6,563 nucleotides of DNA from Bordetella parapertussis (GTDB lineage Bacteria > Pseudomonadota > Gammaproteobacteria > Burkholderiales > CAIKXV01): NCBI GenBank assembly GCA_945877995.1, contig CAMDXD010000233.1, positions 1-6,563 of the forward strand. Direction: 5' to 3'. The notes below the pieces were generated by a model. That model ran no database searches. It was not told the DNA's origin and was given only the letters and a program-made list of their open reading frames with translations. This document shows, one piece after another, positions 4,933 through 6,563 of the stretch. Each line of letters begins with the position of its first letter. The stretch's first letter is position 1. The translations under genes and the position numbers were made by a program.

Positions 4933-5871
4933 TCAGCCGCCCAGTTCCGACTGCAGCAGTTCGAATGCCTGGCGCAGCTTCTTCTCGTACGCGGCTTTCT
5001 CAGCCGCGATCTTCTCGTCGGTGTAGTCCCAGAAGCCCTGCTTCGTCTTCATGCCGATGTGGCCTGCAGCGACCATCCCGTGCAGCATGTCGCCGTGCTT
5101 CGCGTTGTTGCACAGCGTCGGGTAGATCACGTTGCCGGCCGCGAGATTGGTGTCCCAGCCCGAGAACTCTTTCTGCTTCATGGGACCGCAGGCGAGGAAG
5201 CGGAAGCCGAAGCCGAAGCGCACCGCGTCGTCGATGCCCTGCGCGGTGGTCACGCCCGATTCCACCAGGTAGAGGGCCTCGCGGATCAGCGCGGCCTGCA
5301 GGCGGTTGCCGATGAAGCCGCAGATGTCCTTGTTCACGCGGATCGGTGCCTTGCGTGCATCGCGCATCCAGCCCTCGAGCCGGTCGACGACCCAGTCGAC
5401 CGTGAACTCGGAACGGACGATCTCGACCAGCGGTACCAGGTGCGCCGGCATGAAGTAGTGCAGGCCGGCGACGCGTGCGCGGTCGGCTTGCGGCACCGCC
5501 TTGGCGATGTCGCCGATCGGGAAGCTGGAGGTGTTGGTGGCGAGGATGGTCTGCGGCGTGCTGCGCGCCGCGAGGTCGGGGAACAGCCGCTGCTTCAGCG
5601 GCAGGTCTTCGGTCACCGACTCGACGACCAGCGCGAGCGCGGGCCAGGGCACGGTATCGAGCGATTCGTGGATGCCGACCGCGTCGGCCATCGACTCGTC
5701 GACCTGCAGCTTCGAAAGACCGGTGCGGATGCTGGCGGGGAGGCCGTCGCGGGTCTTCTTCGACGGGCTCATCACGTGCACGGTCCAGCCGGCCGACGCG
5801 AAGGATGTGGCGATGCCTGCGCCCATGATGCCGCCGCCGACGACCAGCATCGTTTGGTGGGTGTTGCTCAT
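4933..5871 (-). CDS. 3-hydroxyacyl-CoA dehydrogenase family protein
   Basis: 312-aa cytoplasmic oxidoreductase. The N-terminal Rossmann domain carries VVGGGIMGAGIA (10-21); the C-terminal helical dimerisation domain spans about 185-305. Catalytic residues align with human HADH: Ser116 (NTSS), His138 and Glu150 (12 apart, as His158/Glu170) and Asn189 (GFIGNR). Two differences stand out: the residue after the catalytic His loop, usually Asn in HFFNP, is Met141 (HYFMPAH), and the end of strand beta2, where NAD enzymes carry Asp or Glu, reads MSPSKKTR (34-41), which suggests possible NADP preference. It probably oxidises or reduces a 3-hydroxyacyl-CoA or related hydroxy acid; the substrate is not predictable and membership of fatty-acid beta-oxidation is not shown. 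ATG 5871 has GGAGGA (5881-5886) 9 bases upstream. It is divergent from the amidohydrolase gene. Confidence 0.9.
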   Translation of the reverse strand: MSNTHQTMLVVGGGIMGAGIATSFASAGWTVHVMSPSKKTRDGLPASIRTGLSKLQVDESMADAVGIHESLDTVPWPALALVVESVTEDLPLKQRLFPDLAARSTPQTILATNTSSFPIGDIAKAVPQADRARVAGLHYFMPAHLVPLVEIVRSEFTVDWVVDRLEGWMRDARKAPIRVNKDICGFIGNRLQAALIREALYLVESGVTTAQGIDDAVRFGFGFRFLACGPMKQKEFSGWDTNLAAGNVIYPTLCNNAKHGDMLHGMVAAGHIGMKTKQGFWDYTDEKIAAEKAAYEKKLRQAFELLQSELGG

Positions 5872-6018
5872 TGTTGGTGCTCCTCCGGCTTGCGGTTCGA
5901 GTGTGCCTGCAGCCAGTATAAACTGACGCGCTTGCGTGGGCCGGCCCCCTTATACTCCGCGCTCGCCGGCCCGCATGCGAGCCCCGGCGCCGACCGCACC
6001 GACACCGATGGAGCTTCG
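5872..6018. promoter_or_regulatory. Divergent promoter region between dehydrogenase and amidohydrolase genes
   Basis: These 147 bases hold two -10-like TATACT boxes on opposite strands: minus strand at 5915-5920, plus strand at 5951-5956. Neither has a convincing -35 at 17 bases. Between them lies the perfect palindrome GGGCCGGCCC (5938-5947), ending 3 bases before the plus-strand box; it could be an operator or a chance product of high GC. A plus-strand transcript starting near 5963 would have a leader of about 56 bases. Confidence 0.35.
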
Positions 6019-6563
6019 ATGAAACGAATCGACCTGCACAACCACGTGATCCCGCAGGGGGTCATCGATGCCGTACTCGCCGACCAGGCGACCTTCGACA
6101 CCCGCATCGAAGGCGAGGGCGACAAGCGACGCGTGGTGCGCAAGGAGAACAGCTTCCCGCTGGTGCCGGAGTACTACGACGCCGACGCCAAGGTCGAGGC
6201 GATGGAGAAGAAGGGCATCGACATCTCGATGATCTCCGCCGCACCGCCGACGTTCTACTACTGGACGAAGCCGGAGATCGGCCTGAAGATCGCGAAGCTG
6301 CACAACGACGGCATTGCCGCGATGGTGGCGAAGCGGCCCGACCGCCTGCGCGGCATGGCGAGCCTGCCGCTGCAGGACGTCGATGCGTCGATCGCAGAAC
6401 TCGAGCGCGCGGTGCGCGAGTACAAGTTCAAGGCGGTCGAGATGCAGGCGATGGTGAACAACCAGCAGCTGGCCGACCCGAAGTACCGGCCGCTGTTCAA
6501 GACCGCCGAGCAGCTCGGCGTGTTCGTGTTCGTGCACCCGAACTGGTGGTGTACCGACATGGG
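6019..6563 (+). CDS. Amidohydrolase family protein, ACMSD-type, C-terminus beyond right edge
   Basis: The first 181 complete codons of a TIM-barrel metal-dependent hydrolase/decarboxylase. The class includes 2-amino-3-carboxymuconate-6-semialdehyde decarboxylase (ACMSD), gamma-resorcylate and 5-carboxyvanillate decarboxylases and uncharacterised amidohydrolases acting on aromatic-derived acids. Visible metal ligands: His7 and His9 in IDLHNHVIP, and His173 in VFVHPNWW, matching the HxH and third His of ACMSD. The later His/Asp ligands lie outside the window. RPDRLRGMASLPLQD (106-120) and AVEMQAM (139-145) fit the family's inner strands. The start at 6019 has GGAG (6010-6013) 5 bases upstream. 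It is divergent from the dehydrogenase and 1.2 kb from a RidA gene; ACMSD and RidA-type 2-aminomuconate deaminase belong to one pathway, but the family is too broad to name the substrate. Confidence 0.88.
   Translation, partial: MKRIDLHNHVIPQGVIDAVLADQATFDTRIEGEGDKRRVVRKENSFPLVPEYYDADAKVEAMEKKGIDISMISAAPPTFYYWTKPEIGLKIAKLHNDGIAAMVAKRPDRLRGMASLPLQDVDASIAELERAVREYKFKAVEMQAMVNNQQLADPKYRPLFKTAEQLGVFVFVHPNWWCTDM

Noticed and set aside
4406..5026. Plus-strand frame encoding repeated AEIR units across the 12-bp repeat
   Set aside because: It overlaps the RidA gene out of frame, then the tandem repeat and the antisense of the dehydrogenase; the tetrapeptide repeat is only a consequence of the 12-bp DNA unit.
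5950..6537. Minus-strand open frame (195 codons) opposite the amidohydrolase gene
   Set aside because: His/Arg/Leu-rich antisense shadow of a gene with intact metal-binding motifs on the plus strand; it also covers the promoter region.

Overview
The window is a very GC-rich stretch (third codon positions almost always G or C) that reads like a chromosome fragment from a chemolithotrophic or metabolically versatile proteobacterium, most likely a betaproteobacterium. This guess rests on codon use, gene style and the set of periplasmic c-type cytochromes; the window contains no phylogenetic marker. Eight protein genes are supported, two of them cut by the window edges. There is no sign of IS elements, CRISPR, tRNA or rRNA.

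Left half (1-4404): a periplasmic electron-transfer locus arranged around a divergent intergenic region (939-1188). On the minus strand, fccA (single-haem cytochrome c) and fccB (flavoprotein, incomplete) encode a flavocytochrome c sulfide dehydrogenase of the FccAB/SoxEF type. On the plus strand, three tightly spaced genes encode an HtrA/S1C-fold protein whose three catalytic positions are all replaced (pseudoprotease with one PDZ domain), a two-haem c4-like cytochrome (GTG start, 16-base gap) and a membrane-anchored three-haem cytochrome resembling the cytochrome subunit of alcohol/aldehyde/nicotinate-type dehydrogenases (GTG start, 4-base GTGA overlap). In total there are six CXXCH sites in three cytochromes. 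The likely theme is oxidation of sulfide, or of another periplasmic substrate, with electrons passed through c-type haems to the respiratory chain. The substrate of the plus-strand unit is not identifiable here, because no catalytic dehydrogenase subunit lies next to it.

Right half (4405-6563): cytoplasmic metabolism. A RidA-family deaminase (plus) converges on a 3-hydroxyacyl-CoA dehydrogenase family gene (minus). The short gap between them holds a 13-bp-stem hairpin that directly abuts a five-unit 12-bp tandem repeat. The dehydrogenase is divergent from an incomplete ACMSD-type amidohydrolase (plus), and two TATACT -10-like boxes face opposite ways between them. The RidA plus ACMSD-type pair recalls 2-aminomuconate-type aromatic degradation, but both families are broad, so this is only a suggestion.

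The most notable items are the triple-dead HtrA protein embedded with cytochromes next to fccAB, a three-fold GCAATG repeat spaced by one helical turn ahead of fccA, the hairpin-plus-repeat in the convergent gap, and unusual residues in the dehydrogenase (SPSKK after strand beta2; Met in place of the usual Asn after the catalytic His).
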